Below are positions 52,501 through 61,417 of a stretch of DNA of 64,000 bases, one piece after another. The translations under genes and the position numbers were made by a program. A model generated the notes under the pieces. The model was given only the letters and a program-made list of their open reading frames with translations, ran no database searches and had not been told where the DNA came from. The stretch comes from Hymenobacter sp. UV11 (GTDB lineage Bacteria > Bacteroidota > Bacteroidia > Cytophagales > Hymenobacteraceae): NCBI RefSeq assembly GCF_004684095.1, contig NZ_SRII01000001.1, forward strand, positions 248,001-312,000. The letters run 5' to 3'. The stretch's first letter is position 1. Every line of letters starts with the position of its first letter.

Positions 52501-52748
52501 TGCTTGCTCTCGTAGCCCACAAACGAAAAGATGAGGGTAGTAGTTGAAGCCGGCACCGCCAGCTCGTACTTACCCTGCACATTCGTCGAGGTGCCGAGTG
52601 AGGTGCCCCTCACCAATACCGTAACACCCGGAATCTCTTGGCCATCATTTCCGGTTACCGTTCCCGATACCGTGCGATTCTGAGCCTTCAGGTCAGGAGC
52701 CATCAGCACCAGAACCAGCGAAAGAAACAGTAGTAAAAGTCTTCTCAT
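49515..52748 (-). CDS. SusC/RagA family TonB-linked outer-membrane transporter
   Basis: The 1077-residue protein has a signal peptide (MRRLLLLFLSLVLVLMAPDL, then KAQ), an N-terminal CarboxypepD_reg-like domain (VSGTVTGNDGQEIPGVTVLV), a plug starting at LDEVVVVGYGTQARRDLTGS and a TonB-type barrel ending in TYTAGLNIGF with a final Phe. It imports the substrate bound by the SusD partner encoded just downstream. A frame open to 52808 adds 20 residues before the signal peptide, so the ATG at 52748 is taken. Upstream, 52749-53125 is AT-rich and without a gene. Confidence 0.96.
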   Translation of the reverse strand: MRRLLLLFLSLVLVLMAPDLKAQNRTVSGTVTGNDGQEIPGVTVLVRGTSLGTSTNVQGKYELAVPASTTTLIFSFVGYESKQVAIGTQSTVNVKLTAAAAGLDEVVVVGYGTQARRDLTGSVATISGKEIATAPVQSFDQALQGRAPGVNITTPNGVLNAAPVIRVRGVNSISLSSAPLFVIDGIPTYSGNTSAVGSVPNNPLANINPEDIASIDVLKDASATAIYGSRAAGGVILVTTKRGKKDQNHISYDTWVGITKPVRLYDILGAQDYVTIKNEAVRNLNANRAAIGAAATNIEGFKLATDAAGNPVDTRWYDYIYRTGVSQNHNLNFSGGTERTNYYASVNYTNQKGMLTNNSFRRYAARVNVEHTLFKRFTVGARFNYSNSLTAAPNSGSVGDGAFGTAGLGRLPLVLPPNVSPYLPDGSYNAGAAVGTAGLGPGPNINPTTGSPLLAGYYNPVVDLENNYFTSQSNSIQGSVYANYEIIKNLNLRTTFGIDNLSFEDKSFATSLAGDGYSTGGSASNYYRTNKRWDWQNTLQYDHTFGEKHNFSLLLGNEQQNTDVLRWGATRTQVADPFFTTFEGNYTNIASSGNFQGTNYLVSFFGRLNYNFDRKYLLTVNARRDGYSAWAQKFGNFYGASVGYVLSEEEFWKNSSFGRTLDFFKLTGSYGSVGNNQGIDDFAALQLYGSGLYGATPTIYYARAGNPNLTWEISKKTDIGLSFGLLQSRLTGDFAYYRNLVDGLILDVPQAASRGIPNSSTPGPANIGTTIPVNVGSVSNEGIELNLRFNAIQNKAFSWTVSGNLTTLKNRVRSLAYEGQPAIGTATSGLETVNYTQVGHSVGEILAVQSLGVNPLNGQRIIKKIDGTLVQYNYQGTTGTGSTGWTKVSDGSNTTAPTQLGDGLYYGPVLPTWYGGLDNTFRYSNFDLGVFIQFSGGNYIYNGTKAGLHDQRFWNNASDIKNHWTADNTNALYPRVVYGDNVSNGSALVMSSNVERGDFARLRNVQLGYTIAPTVLSRFSVASARIYVQVQNAALVTKYSGIDPEISTNGASNTGAGVDRNSVGQARTYTAGLNIGF

Positions 52749-53069
52749 GAGTATGATTTTGTAGAAAAAAAGTTGGGTATTTTGGTGAAATATAGGGACC
52801 CATTTCACATACCCAAATCCTTTTTCATTTTTAACTCATCAAATAATGAGTAAAATACTGAAAATAAAGCTGTTAATTATGTTATAAGGCGTAACTATTC
52901 CAGCCTCATTCACTCGCTTTAATTGAAAATGCTAAGCCGTTAAATTGGATAAATACTTATTATTCAGCCACTAAAAAGTAGTCATTCTTGCTCGTGAAAA
53001 TAAATTTCTGGTTGTCCATTTATTACGAGTGAGTAATCGATTACTTGCTTGATAAGCAGAGATATAAAA
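52749..53069. other. AT-rich intergenic region upstream of susC
   Basis: This 321-base stretch between the susC start and a terminator has no open frame worth reporting and is much richer in A and T than its surroundings. It presumably holds the susCD promoter. I looked for a Bacteroidota TTTG/TAnnTTTG pair but saw no convincing one. Confidence 0.5.
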
Positions 53070-53100
53070 AAGAGGCTGACCCCATTGGGGTCAGCCTCTT
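53070..53100 (-). terminator. Rho-independent terminator after the DUF4394 gene
   Basis: The stem AAGAGGCTGACCCC/GGGGTCAGCCTCTT with a three-base loop is followed on the - strand by a T-run (TTTTTTA). It lies 25 bases after the stop of the gene at 53126. Confidence 0.92.
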
Positions 53101-53125
53101 TCAAATACTAAAGAGGGGGTAGGGC

Positions 53126-55123
53126 CTAGCGACCCAGCAGCACCGCTTGGCGCGTGCCGGCCGGCTGGCCATCGAAGCGGAGGCGGAAAAAATACAGGCC
53201 CGCCGCCTGGTTCTGGCGGTTCCACCGGATAGTCTGAGTACCGGCGGGCAACTGGCCGGCGTCAATTTTATCTACCGTGCGGCCCAGCGCGTCGGTCACT
53301 ACCAGCTCGACGCGGGCAGCGCGGGGCAGGCCGAAGCTTACGCTGGCCGCAGCCAGTACCGGGTTGGGGTAGAGGCCAAAATCAGTAGCCAACTCAGTGG
53401 CCCGGGCTGCCGTCACCACGCCCGTTGAGGCAGCAATGGCAATGTCGCGGGCCGCGATGCCGTTGCCGATGGCGCCCACCAGGGTAGCGGCACCAGTGGT
53501 TAGGTTCACCGTGTAGAGCGAGGTGTTGGCCGAGGTGCCGGTGTTGGCCACCAGGTAGGCTGTGTTGACGCCAATGCCCGTGCTGTAGATGTCAAGGTCC
53601 ACGTTGGCGGTAGTAGCGTTCACCGTAATGCCCGAGGCGCCCACGGCGTTCAGGGTGCCGTCGTTGGGCGGCAGTTGGGTATTGAGGGTGTTCAGCGCCT
53701 CGTCGTAGTCGTAGAGGGTAGTGCCCGACGTGGCCGTGGCGCCCATGAAGCTATTCGTGTAAGCGGCTGCCCCGATGCTGGGCGTGGCGGTACCGGTAGC
53801 GTAGGTCAGGGTGCCATCGGTGGCCGAAATGGTGCCGTCGGTGGGGTTGAGGCGGTAGTTGGCGCGGTTGCCGGCCACCACCCGAATGCGGTCCACCGTC
53901 GGGTTGAAGTCAAACCCGATGCTGCCTGTGCCCAGTTCCAGCCGCACGGCCGGCCCGGCGGCCGTGGCCACGCCCGTGAGCGAGTTGAGCGCGTAAATCT
54001 GGGCGTTGGCCACCCCGGCCGCTGCCGTTGCATTGTAGCCCATGGCATACAGCGTGTTGGTGGCAGGCCGCACGTCGAGGCCGGCCAGCGTCTGGGCGGC
54101 GTCTACCCCCGTAATGCCCACCGACGTGCGAATGCTGGTGGGCAGCGCCGTGTCAAACGTTAGCAAATTGGTGCCAGCCAGCGCGTAGGCCAGTTGGCCC
54201 GTCACGGCCGGCTGGGTCGCCGGACGCGCAATGGCAAAGGCAATATCCGTAACTGCCACCAGCGCGCCGCTGCCAATGGCGCCCACCGCCGTGGCGGCGC
54301 CGGTCGTCAGGTTCACGGTATACAGCGTCGAAGTAGCCGCCGTGGGGCTGGTCGAAATAGCCGTGGTCATGTAGGCCACGTTGGTGCCCGTTGCGGAGTT
54401 AAAATAAATATCCAGGTCCGACGTCTGGCTCGCGCCGTTGGTGGCCACGCCCAGCGCGCCCACCGTCACGAGGGTGCCGTCGTTGGGCGGGTTTTGCATC
54501 ACCAGGCGGCTGTTGGCTTCGTCGAGGTCGTAGAGGGTAGTGGCCGTGGTGCCGATGTAGCTGTTGGTGTAGGCCGACGAGCCCACGCCCGGCGTCTGGG
54601 CGGCGTTGGCATCGGTGGCGGCGTAGGTCAGGGTGCCGTCGGTAGCGGCCAGGGCACCGTTGTTGGGGTTCAGGCGGAAGTCGGCCCGGTTGCCGGCCGT
54701 CACCCGGATGCGGTCCACGGTGGGGTTAAAGTCGAAGCCGATGCGCGACGTCGTGGTGCCCAGGTTCAGCGTAAGCGCCGGGCCCGCGGCCGTGGCTACC
54801 CCCGTGGTGGGATTAATACTGTATACCTGCGCCTGGGTGCCGGTGGCCGCGTAGCCCAGCGCAAACACCTGGCCCGTGTTGGGCCGCACATCAATGCCCA
54901 CAATGGTCTGGCCCGCCGTAAAGCCCGTAATCGGCACCGTGGCCGTGAACGTGCCCGGCGTGGTGGCCGCAAACGTAACCAGGCTCACCACGGCCGGGTC
55001 GCTGGTCGTGGATAGACCATAAACGGTCTGGGCGGCGGCGGGTAGCGCGGTAGCCCCGGCCAGGAGCGCACTCAGTGCGAGGCGGTTGTGGAGTTTGGTC
55101 CAGCGAATAACGTGTGTCAGCAT
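53126..55123 (-). CDS. Exported protein with two DUF4394 repeats and a T9SS sorting domain
   Basis: The 665-residue protein starts with a signal peptide (MLTHVIRWTKLHNRLALSAL, cleavage after AAAQ). It contains two copies of a roughly 280-residue DUF4394 module; both carry GFDFNPTVDRIRV, AGNRA, LNP and DGTLTYA in the same order and a final DLDIYF or DLDIYS motif. The last 80 residues (DFGLYPNPVLAAASVSFGLP to the end AVLLGR) are a type IX secretion C-terminal domain, so it should be displayed on or released from the cell surface. The frame open to 55180 precedes the signal peptide; the ATG at 55123 is preferred. Function is unknown. Confidence 0.9.
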   Translation of the reverse strand: MLTHVIRWTKLHNRLALSALLAGATALPAAAQTVYGLSTTSDPAVVSLVTFAATTPGTFTATVPITGFTAGQTIVGIDVRPNTGQVFALGYAATGTQAQVYSINPTTGVATAAGPALTLNLGTTTSRIGFDFNPTVDRIRVTAGNRADFRLNPNNGALAATDGTLTYAATDANAAQTPGVGSSAYTNSYIGTTATTLYDLDEANSRLVMQNPPNDGTLVTVGALGVATNGASQTSDLDIYFNSATGTNVAYMTTAISTSPTAATSTLYTVNLTTGAATAVGAIGSGALVAVTDIAFAIARPATQPAVTGQLAYALAGTNLLTFDTALPTSIRTSVGITGVDAAQTLAGLDVRPATNTLYAMGYNATAAAGVANAQIYALNSLTGVATAAGPAVRLELGTGSIGFDFNPTVDRIRVVAGNRANYRLNPTDGTISATDGTLTYATGTATPSIGAAAYTNSFMGATATSGTTLYDYDEALNTLNTQLPPNDGTLNAVGASGITVNATTANVDLDIYSTGIGVNTAYLVANTGTSANTSLYTVNLTTGAATLVGAIGNGIAARDIAIAASTGVVTAARATELATDFGLYPNPVLAAASVSFGLPRAARVELVVTDALGRTVDKIDAGQLPAGTQTIRWNRQNQAAGLYFFRLRFDGQPAGTRQAVLLGR

Positions 55124-55353
55124 GAGCAGGGTAGGAAACGCGATAAAAGTTAGAGAATGGCCGGTGAACTCTTTACTCACCTCACGAAACCTACGCCTAC
55201 ACCCGGCAATCGGATGAAGTATCCATGAAATTTAACGTCGATTTAATTTTGGTTATAATGTAAAAATCTGTTAATCAATGTTTTAACAAAAAAGCCATAT
55301 TGTAATAACTTGACCAGTAGACAGCCTCAACTCCTTGATTTACAGAATAAAAA

Positions 55354-55383
55354 AGGGAGCCGTTCCTCACAGAACGGCTCCCT
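55354..55383 (-). terminator. Rho-independent terminator after the GNAT-nitrilase gene
   Basis: The stem gggagccgttc/gaacggctccc with a six-base loop is followed on the - strand by TTTTTTTATTC. It lies 30 bases after the stop of the gene at 55413. Confidence 0.92.
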
Positions 55384-55412
55384 CATCTTGGTAAAGGCAC
55401 GGTACCTACGCC

Positions 55413-57131
55413 CTACCCCGCCGCGATGGCCTTGCGGCGGCTGGGCTTAGTAGCGGGCTGGCGCTCCTCGCCCTGCGAAAGCAGCTCCTCGTCGCGCTCG
55501 GTCTTCTTCGGAATCCAGCTCACGCTGTAGAGGTCCTTGCGGCGGTCGCGTAGGTTACGCACCGCGCCGCTGGTGTTCAAGTCTTTAAGTAAGTCCAGGT
55601 CGAGGTCAGCGATGAGCGTCATCTCCGTGTTGGGGGTAGCCTCGGCTACAATGGCATCGTGCGGAAACGCGAAGTCCGAAGGGCTGAACACCGCCGACTG
55701 CGAGTACTGAATGTCCATGTTCTCGACGCGCGGCAGGTTGCCCACCGAGCCCGTAATGGCCACATAGCACTCGTTTTCGATGGCGCGGGCCTGGGCGCAG
55801 ATGCGCACGCGCTGGTAGGCATTCTTAGTGTCGGTCCAGAAGGGTACGAACAGGATTTTCATGCCCTCGTCGCTCAAAATGCGCGACAGCTCCGGAAACT
55901 CCACGTCGTAGCACACCAAGATGCCGATTTTGCCAAAGTCGGTGTCGAAACACTTCACTTTGTCGCCGCCGCGCATGCCCCAGTAGCTGGCCTCGTCGGG
56001 CGTCACGTGCAGCTTGTACTGCTCGTCCACGGTACCGTCGCGCCGGCATAAGTAGCTGACGTTGTAGAGCATTCCATCCTCATACACGGGCATCGAGCCC
56101 GCAATTACGTTGATGTTGTGGCTCACGGCTAGCTCCATCATGCGCACCTTGATGGGCTCGGTAAACGCCGCCATGCCCCGAATAGCCGCCGAGGCGGCCT
56201 TCTCACCAGTGAGGGCCATCATGGGCGCGTTGAAAAACTCCGGAAACAGCACGCAGTCAGCCTTGTAGCCGCTCACGGTGTCCACGAAAAACTCGATTTG
56301 CTGGAAAAAGTCCTCTAGGCTGGCCGTAGCCCGCATCTGCCACTGCACGATGCCGATGCGCACGTTCGACTTCTGGTTGCCGATGAGCTTGTCAAATTCC
56401 TCGTCGTAATACACGTTAATCCACTCCAGCAGGGTAGCGTAAGCCTTTGACTCCGAGTCGTAAGGCAGGTAGCCGCGGATGATTTTGCGCACGTGAAACT
56501 CGTTCGAAAGCTGGAAGGTCAGAATCGGGTCCACCAGCTCTTTGTTGCGCACCAGCTCCACGTACTTAGCGGGCGTCATCTCGCCCGCGTAGCCGGCGTA
56601 GCCCGGAATGCGGCCGCCGGCCACCATGGCGCGCAGGTTCAGGTTCTCGCACAGCTCCTTGCGGGCGTCGTAGAGGCGGCGGCCCAGGCGCAGGCTGCGG
56701 TACTCGGGGTCCACGAACACGTCCACGCCGTAGAGGGTGTCGCCGTCGGCGTCGTGGGTGTCAAACTTGCCGTTGCCGGTGATTTTGGCATACGTGTGCT
56801 TGTCGCCAAACTTGGTGTAATCCACGATGATAGCCAGCGCGGCGGCCACCAGCCGCCCGTTGTCCTCAATGCCAATCTGACCCTCCGGGAACTTGCGGAT
56901 GAGCGCCGCAAACTCGTCGGCCGCCCAGGCGCCCTCCATGTTGGAGTACACCTTGTCCATAATCTCCTCAATCGCCTTGAAGTCGGAGCGGCGTAGCTGG
57001 CGCAACACCAGCTTGTGGGCCGGCACGGCGGTTGGCGTCAGGCGCTCATCGAGGGCAGAGCCCGTTTTGCCCGTTTTTTTGTGGTGATGTGCGCCGCCAG
57101 ATGCGGTTTTGGTGCTAGCAGAAGTAGCCAT
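55413..57131 (-). CDS. Fusion of GNAT acetyltransferase and carbon-nitrogen hydrolase
   Basis: The 572-residue protein joins a GNAT domain (about residues 40-230, with VFVDPEYRSLRLGRRLYDAR as the acetyl-CoA loop) to a nitrilase-superfamily hydrolase (about 260-530). The catalytic triad of the second domain is visible: Glu in DCVLFPEFFNAPM, Lys in YKLHVTPDEASYW and Cys in GILVCYDVEFPEL. Such fusions are widespread and are annotated only as bifunctional; substrates are unknown to me. The ATG at 57131 follows MATSASTKTASGGAHHH; a frame from 57182 lies upstream without family support. The His-rich start is not conserved in the family. Confidence 0.92.
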   Translation of the reverse strand: MATSASTKTASGGAHHHKKTGKTGSALDERLTPTAVPAHKLVLRQLRRSDFKAIEEIMDKVYSNMEGAWAADEFAALIRKFPEGQIGIEDNGRLVAAALAIIVDYTKFGDKHTYAKITGNGKFDTHDADGDTLYGVDVFVDPEYRSLRLGRRLYDARKELCENLNLRAMVAGGRIPGYAGYAGEMTPAKYVELVRNKELVDPILTFQLSNEFHVRKIIRGYLPYDSESKAYATLLEWINVYYDEEFDKLIGNQKSNVRIGIVQWQMRATASLEDFFQQIEFFVDTVSGYKADCVLFPEFFNAPMMALTGEKAASAAIRGMAAFTEPIKVRMMELAVSHNINVIAGSMPVYEDGMLYNVSYLCRRDGTVDEQYKLHVTPDEASYWGMRGGDKVKCFDTDFGKIGILVCYDVEFPELSRILSDEGMKILFVPFWTDTKNAYQRVRICAQARAIENECYVAITGSVGNLPRVENMDIQYSQSAVFSPSDFAFPHDAIVAEATPNTEMTLIADLDLDLLKDLNTSGAVRNLRDRRKDLYSVSWIPKKTERDEELLSQGEERQPATKPSRRKAIAAG

Positions 57132-57257
57132 AAATAGAGGGAAATCAAACAAAAATAAGTGGCCGGCCACGGGGCCAGCCACTTATATAAACCGTAGTTA
57201 GGCCAAAAAAGATGCGTCGGCCCCGTGTGAGGCCCTTGCCCTACCCCCCTGCGGGGG

Positions 57258-57926
57258 CTAAACGCCGCGCATTTCGGGCACTTCGTCGTCGGGGCCATGC
57301 ACTAGCAGCCGGCCCGCCGTGGCGGCCCGTATCTGGGCCACCGTTACGCCGGGGGCGCGCTCGCGCAGCACAAAGCCGTCGGGCGTCACGTCGAGCACGG
57401 CCAGCTCGGTTACTATCTTCTTCACACAGCGCAGGCCCGTGATGGGCAGCGTGCAGTCAGTGAGCAGCTTGCTGGAGCCGTCGCGCGCCACGTGCTGCAT
57501 GGCCACGATGATGTTTTTGGCTGAAGCCACGAGGTCCATCGCGCCGCCCATGCCCTTCACCATCTTGCCGGGGATTTTCCAGTTGGCAATGTCGCCGCGC
57601 TCGCTCACCTCCATCGCGCCCAGGATGGTGAGGTCCACGTGCTCGCCGCGAATCATGGCAAACGAGTCAGCCGACGAAAACAGGCTGGAGCCCGGCAGCG
57701 TGGTCACGGTCTGCTTGCCCGCGTTGATGAGGTCGGGGTCCACTTCGCTTTCCGTCGGAAATGGCCCCATGCCCAGCAGCCCGTTCTCGCTTTGCAGTTC
57801 CACGTTGATGCCCGCCGGGATGTAATTCGCCACCAGCGTCGGGATGCCGATGCCGAGGTTGACGTAAGAATTATTTTCTACTTCTTGCGCGATGCGCCGG
57901 GCGATGCCGTGTTTGTCGAGAGCCAT
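57258..57926 (-). CDS. scoB: 3-oxoacid CoA-transferase subunit B
   Basis: The 222-residue subunit has the family marks [17 protein letters not shown] (near residue 23), with the catalytic Glu in [16 protein letters not shown] (near 47), and [20 protein letters not shown]. With ScoA it transfers CoA between succinyl-CoA and acetoacetate for ketone-body use. Normally scoA and scoB are adjacent; here the scoA gene is 1.5 kb upstream with a serine hydrolase gene inserted between them. Confidence 0.95.
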   Translation of the reverse strand: MALDKHGIARRIAQEVENNSYVNLGIGIPTLVANYIPAGINVELQSENGLLGMGPFPTESEVDPDLINAGKQTVTTLPGSSLFSSADSFAMIRGEHVDLTILGAMEVSERGDIANWKIPGKMVKGMGGAMDLVASAKNIIVAMQHVARDGSSKLLTDCTLPITGLRCVKKIVTELAVLDVTPDGFVLRERAPGVTVAQIRAATAGRLLVHGPDDEVPEMRGV

Positions 57927-57927
57927 A

Positions 57928-57968
57928 AACCGCAGATTTAACGGATGTAACAGATTTCGCGGATACGC
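57928..57968. repeat. Left CGGATT-type repeat flanking the serine hydrolase gene
   Basis: The block AACCGCAGATTTAACGGATG with its continuation to CGCGGAT begins 2 bases after the scoB ATG position and is an inverted, diverged counterpart of the block at 59361-59419 (about 70 percent over the first 35 bases). A similar direct-oriented block lies at 63613-63657. Confidence 0.75.
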
Positions 57969-58032
57969 TTGCTGCGCAAGCTGACTACGCGGGTGGGAGA
58001 GGGGGTAGGGATGCCTTGCTTGGCGTCTGCTT

Positions 58033-59358
58033 CTAGGGTTGCTTGGGGGCCTGGCGCTTGGCCAGCGCCGCGTACACAGCCTTGCGGAAGCGGGGTACCA
58101 GGTCGGGCGTGTTGTTGTGCGGAAATTTCTGGGTGTAAAGGAGCACTACCAGGTGCTCCTTGGGGTCAACCCAGTAGTCGGTGCCAAACGCGCCGCCCCA
58201 CTCGTAGCTGCCCACCGACTGCCCGGTTTGGGCCGCGCCGGCCGGCGTCACGATGCTGAAACCCAGGCCAAACTTGTTCTGCCCCTGGTTCACGTCGCCA
58301 ATCTGGTTTTGAGTCATCAGGGCTACTGTGCTGGGTTTCAGCAGGCGGTGGCCGCCGTAGGTGCCGCCATTGAGCATCATCTGCAGGAAAACGGCGTAGT
58401 CGTCGATGGTCGACGAGAGCCCGCCGCCACCCGAAAAGTACGTGCCCGCCTGGTTCGGGAAGTCGGGCCGCAGGCTCAGCATGCCCTTGGCCGGCATCGG
58501 CACGGTGTGGTGGGCGGCGTCTTCGCTATAAAGCGGCACAAGGCGGCTTTGCCGGTCGGTGGGCAAGTAGAAGTAGGTGTCGCGCATACCCAGCGGCTCA
58601 AACACATGGGCGCGTAGGTACTGGTCGAGCGGCTGCCCGCTCAGCACCTCAATCAGGCGGCCCAGCACGTCCACGCTCAGCCCGTAGGTGAAGCGCTCGC
58701 CCGGCTGGTGCATCAGTGGCTGCCGGGCCAGCGCGTCGATGGCCGGCCCCAGCGTGCCCTGCGGCGACCCTACCCCCGACGGAATGTGCGCCTTGGCATA
58801 AATGGCCCGCGCTTCAGCCGAGCCAATCACCGCGTAGCCAATACCCGAAGTATGCGTCAGGAGCTGCCGAATGGTAATCTCGCTGCGCGCCGGCACCGTC
58901 GTATACGTCGAGTCTTTGGGATTGAAGCTGGCCAGTACCTGCGGGTGCGCAAACGCCGGCAGGTACTTGGCAATGGGGTCATCGAGCTGAAACTTGCCCT
59001 GCTCGTACAGCTCCATCAGCCCCACGCTCGTGATGGCCTTGGTTTGCGAGGCAATGCGCTCAATAGCGTCGGGCCGCAGGGGCGTTTTGGCCGCCGCGTC
59101 GGCGTAGCCCAACGCTTTGCGGTACACCACCTGGCCATCGCGGGCCACCAAGGCAATAACGCCCGGCAGCCGGCCATCGGCCACGTAGCCTTGTAGCAGC
59201 TGGTCAATTTGCGTGAGGCCCTCGGGGCTAATCCCAACGCTGGCGGGCGCAGCCACCGGCAACATCGCCGAGGCCGGTGCCGCTGGCTGCGCCAATACCG
59301 GAACAGCGCTGCCAAGCGCCAGCAGCCAAGCCAAGATACTATTTCTCATAGCTTTCAT
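58033..59358 (-). CDS. Exported serine hydrolase of the beta-lactamase/class C family
   Basis: The 441-residue protein has a signal peptide ([20 protein letters not shown], then QPAAP) and a class C-type beta-lactamase fold. The SxxK nucleophile is in [18 protein letters not shown] (Ser near residue 112), a YxN-like Tyr in [13 protein letters not shown], and a late HxG-like region in [16 protein letters not shown]. Many such proteins are peptidases or esterases rather than lactamases. Start at 59358 (MKAM) or 59349 (MRNS). It stands exactly between scoA and scoB, flanked by diverged inverted repeats. Confidence 0.88.
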   Translation of the reverse strand: MKAMRNSILAWLLALGSAVPVLAQPAAPASAMLPVAAPASVGISPEGLTQIDQLLQGYVADGRLPGVIALVARDGQVVYRKALGYADAAAKTPLRPDAIERIASQTKAITSVGLMELYEQGKFQLDDPIAKYLPAFAHPQVLASFNPKDSTYTTVPARSEITIRQLLTHTSGIGYAVIGSAEARAIYAKAHIPSGVGSPQGTLGPAIDALARQPLMHQPGERFTYGLSVDVLGRLIEVLSGQPLDQYLRAHVFEPLGMRDTYFYLPTDRQSRLVPLYSEDAAHHTVPMPAKGMLSLRPDFPNQAGTYFSGGGGLSSTIDDYAVFLQMMLNGGTYGGHRLLKPSTVALMTQNQIGDVNQGQNKFGLGFSIVTPAGAAQTGQSVGSYEWGGAFGTDYWVDPKEHLVVLLYTQKFPHNNTPDLVPRFRKAVYAALAKRQAPKQP

Positions 59359-59360
59359 CA

Positions 59361-59419
59361 ATAAAATCCGTGTAGCCAACAAAATCCGACCAATCCGATA
59401 AATCCGATAAATCCGCGGT
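59361..59419. repeat. Right AATCCG-type repeat flanking the serine hydrolase gene
   Basis: Repeated AATCC(G)AT units (AAAATCCGTG, AAAATCCGAC, CAATCCGATA, AATCCGATAA) run to ATCCGCGGTT and stop just before the scoA stop codon at 59420. Read on the other strand the block begins AACCGCGGATTT, matching the start of the left block (AACCGCAGATTT). Confidence 0.75.
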
Positions 59420-60115
59420 TCAGACAGTCACGGTGCGCTGCTCAATGCGTTTCTCGTAATCCTTCCCCTGAAAAATACGTTGCACGAAGATGCCTGGCGT
59501 GTGAATCTGGTTGGGGTCGAGCTCGCCGGCGGGCACCAATTCCTCCACCTCGGCCACGGTAATCTTACCGGCGGTGGCCATCATGGGGTTGAAGTTGCGG
59601 GCCGTACCCTTGTAGATGAGGTTGCCGGCGGTGTCGCCCTTCCAGGCTTTGACGAGGGCAAAATCGGCGGTGAGGCCGGTTTCGAGCAGGTACATCTTGC
59701 CGTTGAACTCGCGGCTTTCCTTCCCTACCCCCACCTCGGTGCCGTAACCGGCCGGGGTGAAAAACGCCGGGATGCCCGCCCCGCCGGCCCGGCAGCGCTC
59801 GGCCAACGTGCCCTGCGGAATCAGCTCTACCTCCAGCTCGCCGGCCAATAACTGCCGCTCAAACTCAGCATTCTCGCCTACGTAGCTCGAAATCATCTTG
59901 CGCACCTGCCGCTTTTGCAAGAGCAGCCCAATGCCAAAATCATCGACGCCGGCGTTGTTCGAAACACAAGTCAAGTCCTTCACGCCCAGGCGCAATATTT
60001 CCTGAATGGCGTTTTCGGGGATGCCGCAGAGGCCGAAGCCACCGAGCATCAGGGTCATGCCATCGGCGAGGCCCGCGAGGGCGGCCTGGGCATCGGAAAC
60101 AGTTTTATCAATCAT
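59420..60115 (-). CDS. scoA: 3-oxoacid CoA-transferase subunit A
   Basis: The 231-residue subunit has the glycine-rich [20 protein letters not shown] (near residue 22) and [20 protein letters not shown] (near 55), with [20 protein letters not shown] near 173. It partners ScoB, which is encoded after the inserted serine hydrolase gene. The stop lies directly beside the AATCCG repeat block. Confidence 0.95.
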   Translation of the reverse strand: MIDKTVSDAQAALAGLADGMTLMLGGFGLCGIPENAIQEILRLGVKDLTCVSNNAGVDDFGIGLLLQKRQVRKMISSYVGENAEFERQLLAGELEVELIPQGTLAERCRAGGAGIPAFFTPAGYGTEVGVGKESREFNGKMYLLETGLTADFALVKAWKGDTAGNLIYKGTARNFNPMMATAGKITVAEVEELVPAGELDPNQIHTPGIFVQRIFQGKDYEKRIEQRTVTV

Positions 60116-60138
60116 AAGCGAAGATTTCGCGGGCGAAA

Positions 60139-61347
60139 TCAGTGGGTGGGAAAAGCGGGCGGAAGATAGTCAAGGGGCAGTAGCTCGCCGATTTTCTCGA
60201 AGCTCCAATAGCCCTCCGTGAGCAGCGCCAGCGCCTGAGTGGGCACGCCGTTGGGCTCTACTTCGGCGGCCGGGGGCGGCTGCAAGTGCAGCACCGATTC
60301 CTGGTAGCGGGGTAGGGGCCGGCCCGATACCGAGCCGGGCAGCCGGCAGTTGGCATCGGGCCGCTCGCCGTCATAGGTCACCGCCAGCAGGTCGCGAAAG
60401 CGCAGCCACACCCGGCCGCTGGCCTCGGCGCGGCGCACGCTATCGGGCGGCAGGTAGGGCTTGTATAGAATCGAAACCACGTGCGGCTCGGCCAGTTGCT
60501 GCCATATCGAGGGGGGTAGGCTATTCTGATTCAGGATGGCGCCCGAAGCCTGGCGGGCGCGCACCAGGCTGTCGGCGGCGGCCCAGCGGCGGTTGGGCAG
60601 GCGCTGCAAGCGTTGCAGCCGGAAGCCCTGCTGCACCACGTCGCCCGCGTAGGCGCTGCGCAAAAAGTGCATAAACGACCCTTGGTACGCCCGCAGGCGG
60701 TTGGCGGCCCACCGCTTTTGTTGTTTGTCAGTACCAGTCAGCTCCTTGAAAACTACCTGGCTGAGCGTGGTGAGCGTGGCCGACTGGTCGGCAAAATCGG
60801 CCCGGAAATACAGGTTGTAAAACGTGAGGCGGTAGCCCAGCGCCAGGTTATCGACCAGCAGCGGCCGCCGCGCCGCGCCGGCCGTGAGCGCCCGTGTTGC
60901 GGGGTCATAGTCCACCTGCACATCGGCCGGGTTGCGCACCTGGCACTGGCGCGCGAAGCTGGACGTACCCAGAAATAACTCGATAAAGCGCTGGTAGTCA
61001 TCGGCCAGCGTCGGGCGGGACCGCACCACTACTTCGCCCAGCGCCTGCGCCGAGGGGGGTAGGGCCAGGTCGACGGTCAGCGGCACGCTGCCTACCACCA
61101 CCGACTGCTGCCGCAGCCGGTGGCCCAGGTACGTGGCGGCCACCTCGTAACGGCCCGCCGGCACGGCCGGCAGCACGTAGTGACCCTGCTCATTGGTTGT
61201 AGCGCCCAGCGTGGTATTCACCAAAAACACGCTGGCAAACGGTAGCGGCTGCCGCGTCACGGAGTCGCGCACGGTGCCGCTGAGGCTGGCCTGCGCCAGC
61301 GCCAGCCTCGGCAGCAGCCAAAGTAGAAGTGCCCAAATGGCGCGCAT
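60139..61347 (-). CDS. CarboxypepD_reg-like exported protein (paralogue 1)
   Basis: The 402-residue protein has a signal peptide ([20 protein letters not shown]) followed by a carboxypeptidase-regulatory-like beta-sandwich ([40 protein letters not shown], near residues 25-80). The rest, including [20 protein letters not shown] and [18 protein letters not shown], is shared with the next gene and with a Bacteroidota family of unknown function. The protein is probably periplasmic or at the outer membrane. It appears to have arisen with its neighbour by tandem duplication. ATG at 61347 preferred to one four codons upstream. Confidence 0.8.
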   Translation of the reverse strand: MRAIWALLLWLLPRLALAQASLSGTVRDSVTRQPLPFASVFLVNTTLGATTNEQGHYVLPAVPAGRYEVAATYLGHRLRQQSVVVGSVPLTVDLALPPSAQALGEVVVRSRPTLADDYQRFIELFLGTSSFARQCQVRNPADVQVDYDPATRALTAGAARRPLLVDNLALGYRLTFYNLYFRADFADQSATLTTLSQVVFKELTGTDKQQKRWAANRLRAYQGSFMHFLRSAYAGDVVQQGFRLQRLQRLPNRRWAAADSLVRARQASGAILNQNSLPPSIWQQLAEPHVVSILYKPYLPPDSVRRAEASGRVWLRFRDLLAVTYDGERPDANCRLPGSVSGRPLPRYQESVLHLQPPPAAEVEPNGVPTQALALLTEGYWSFEKIGELLPLDYLPPAFPTH

Positions 61348-61417
61348 ATTTCCGTGCAAAAGCCCGGGGTGAAAAAGGCTTTTCGCAAAAATAGGCGCGT
61401 CCGGTTATCGACCTGAC

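Noticed and set aside
48010-52748. Polysaccharide utilisation locus
   Set aside because: A SusC/SusD pair alone is present; no glycoside hydrolase, sulfatase or regulator is adjacent, and the GH20 gene is over 10 kb away in another unit.
57928-59419. CRISPR-like array in the CGGATT/AATCCG blocks
   Set aside because: Units are about 10-13 bases, imperfect and without spacers of constant length, and no cas gene is near.
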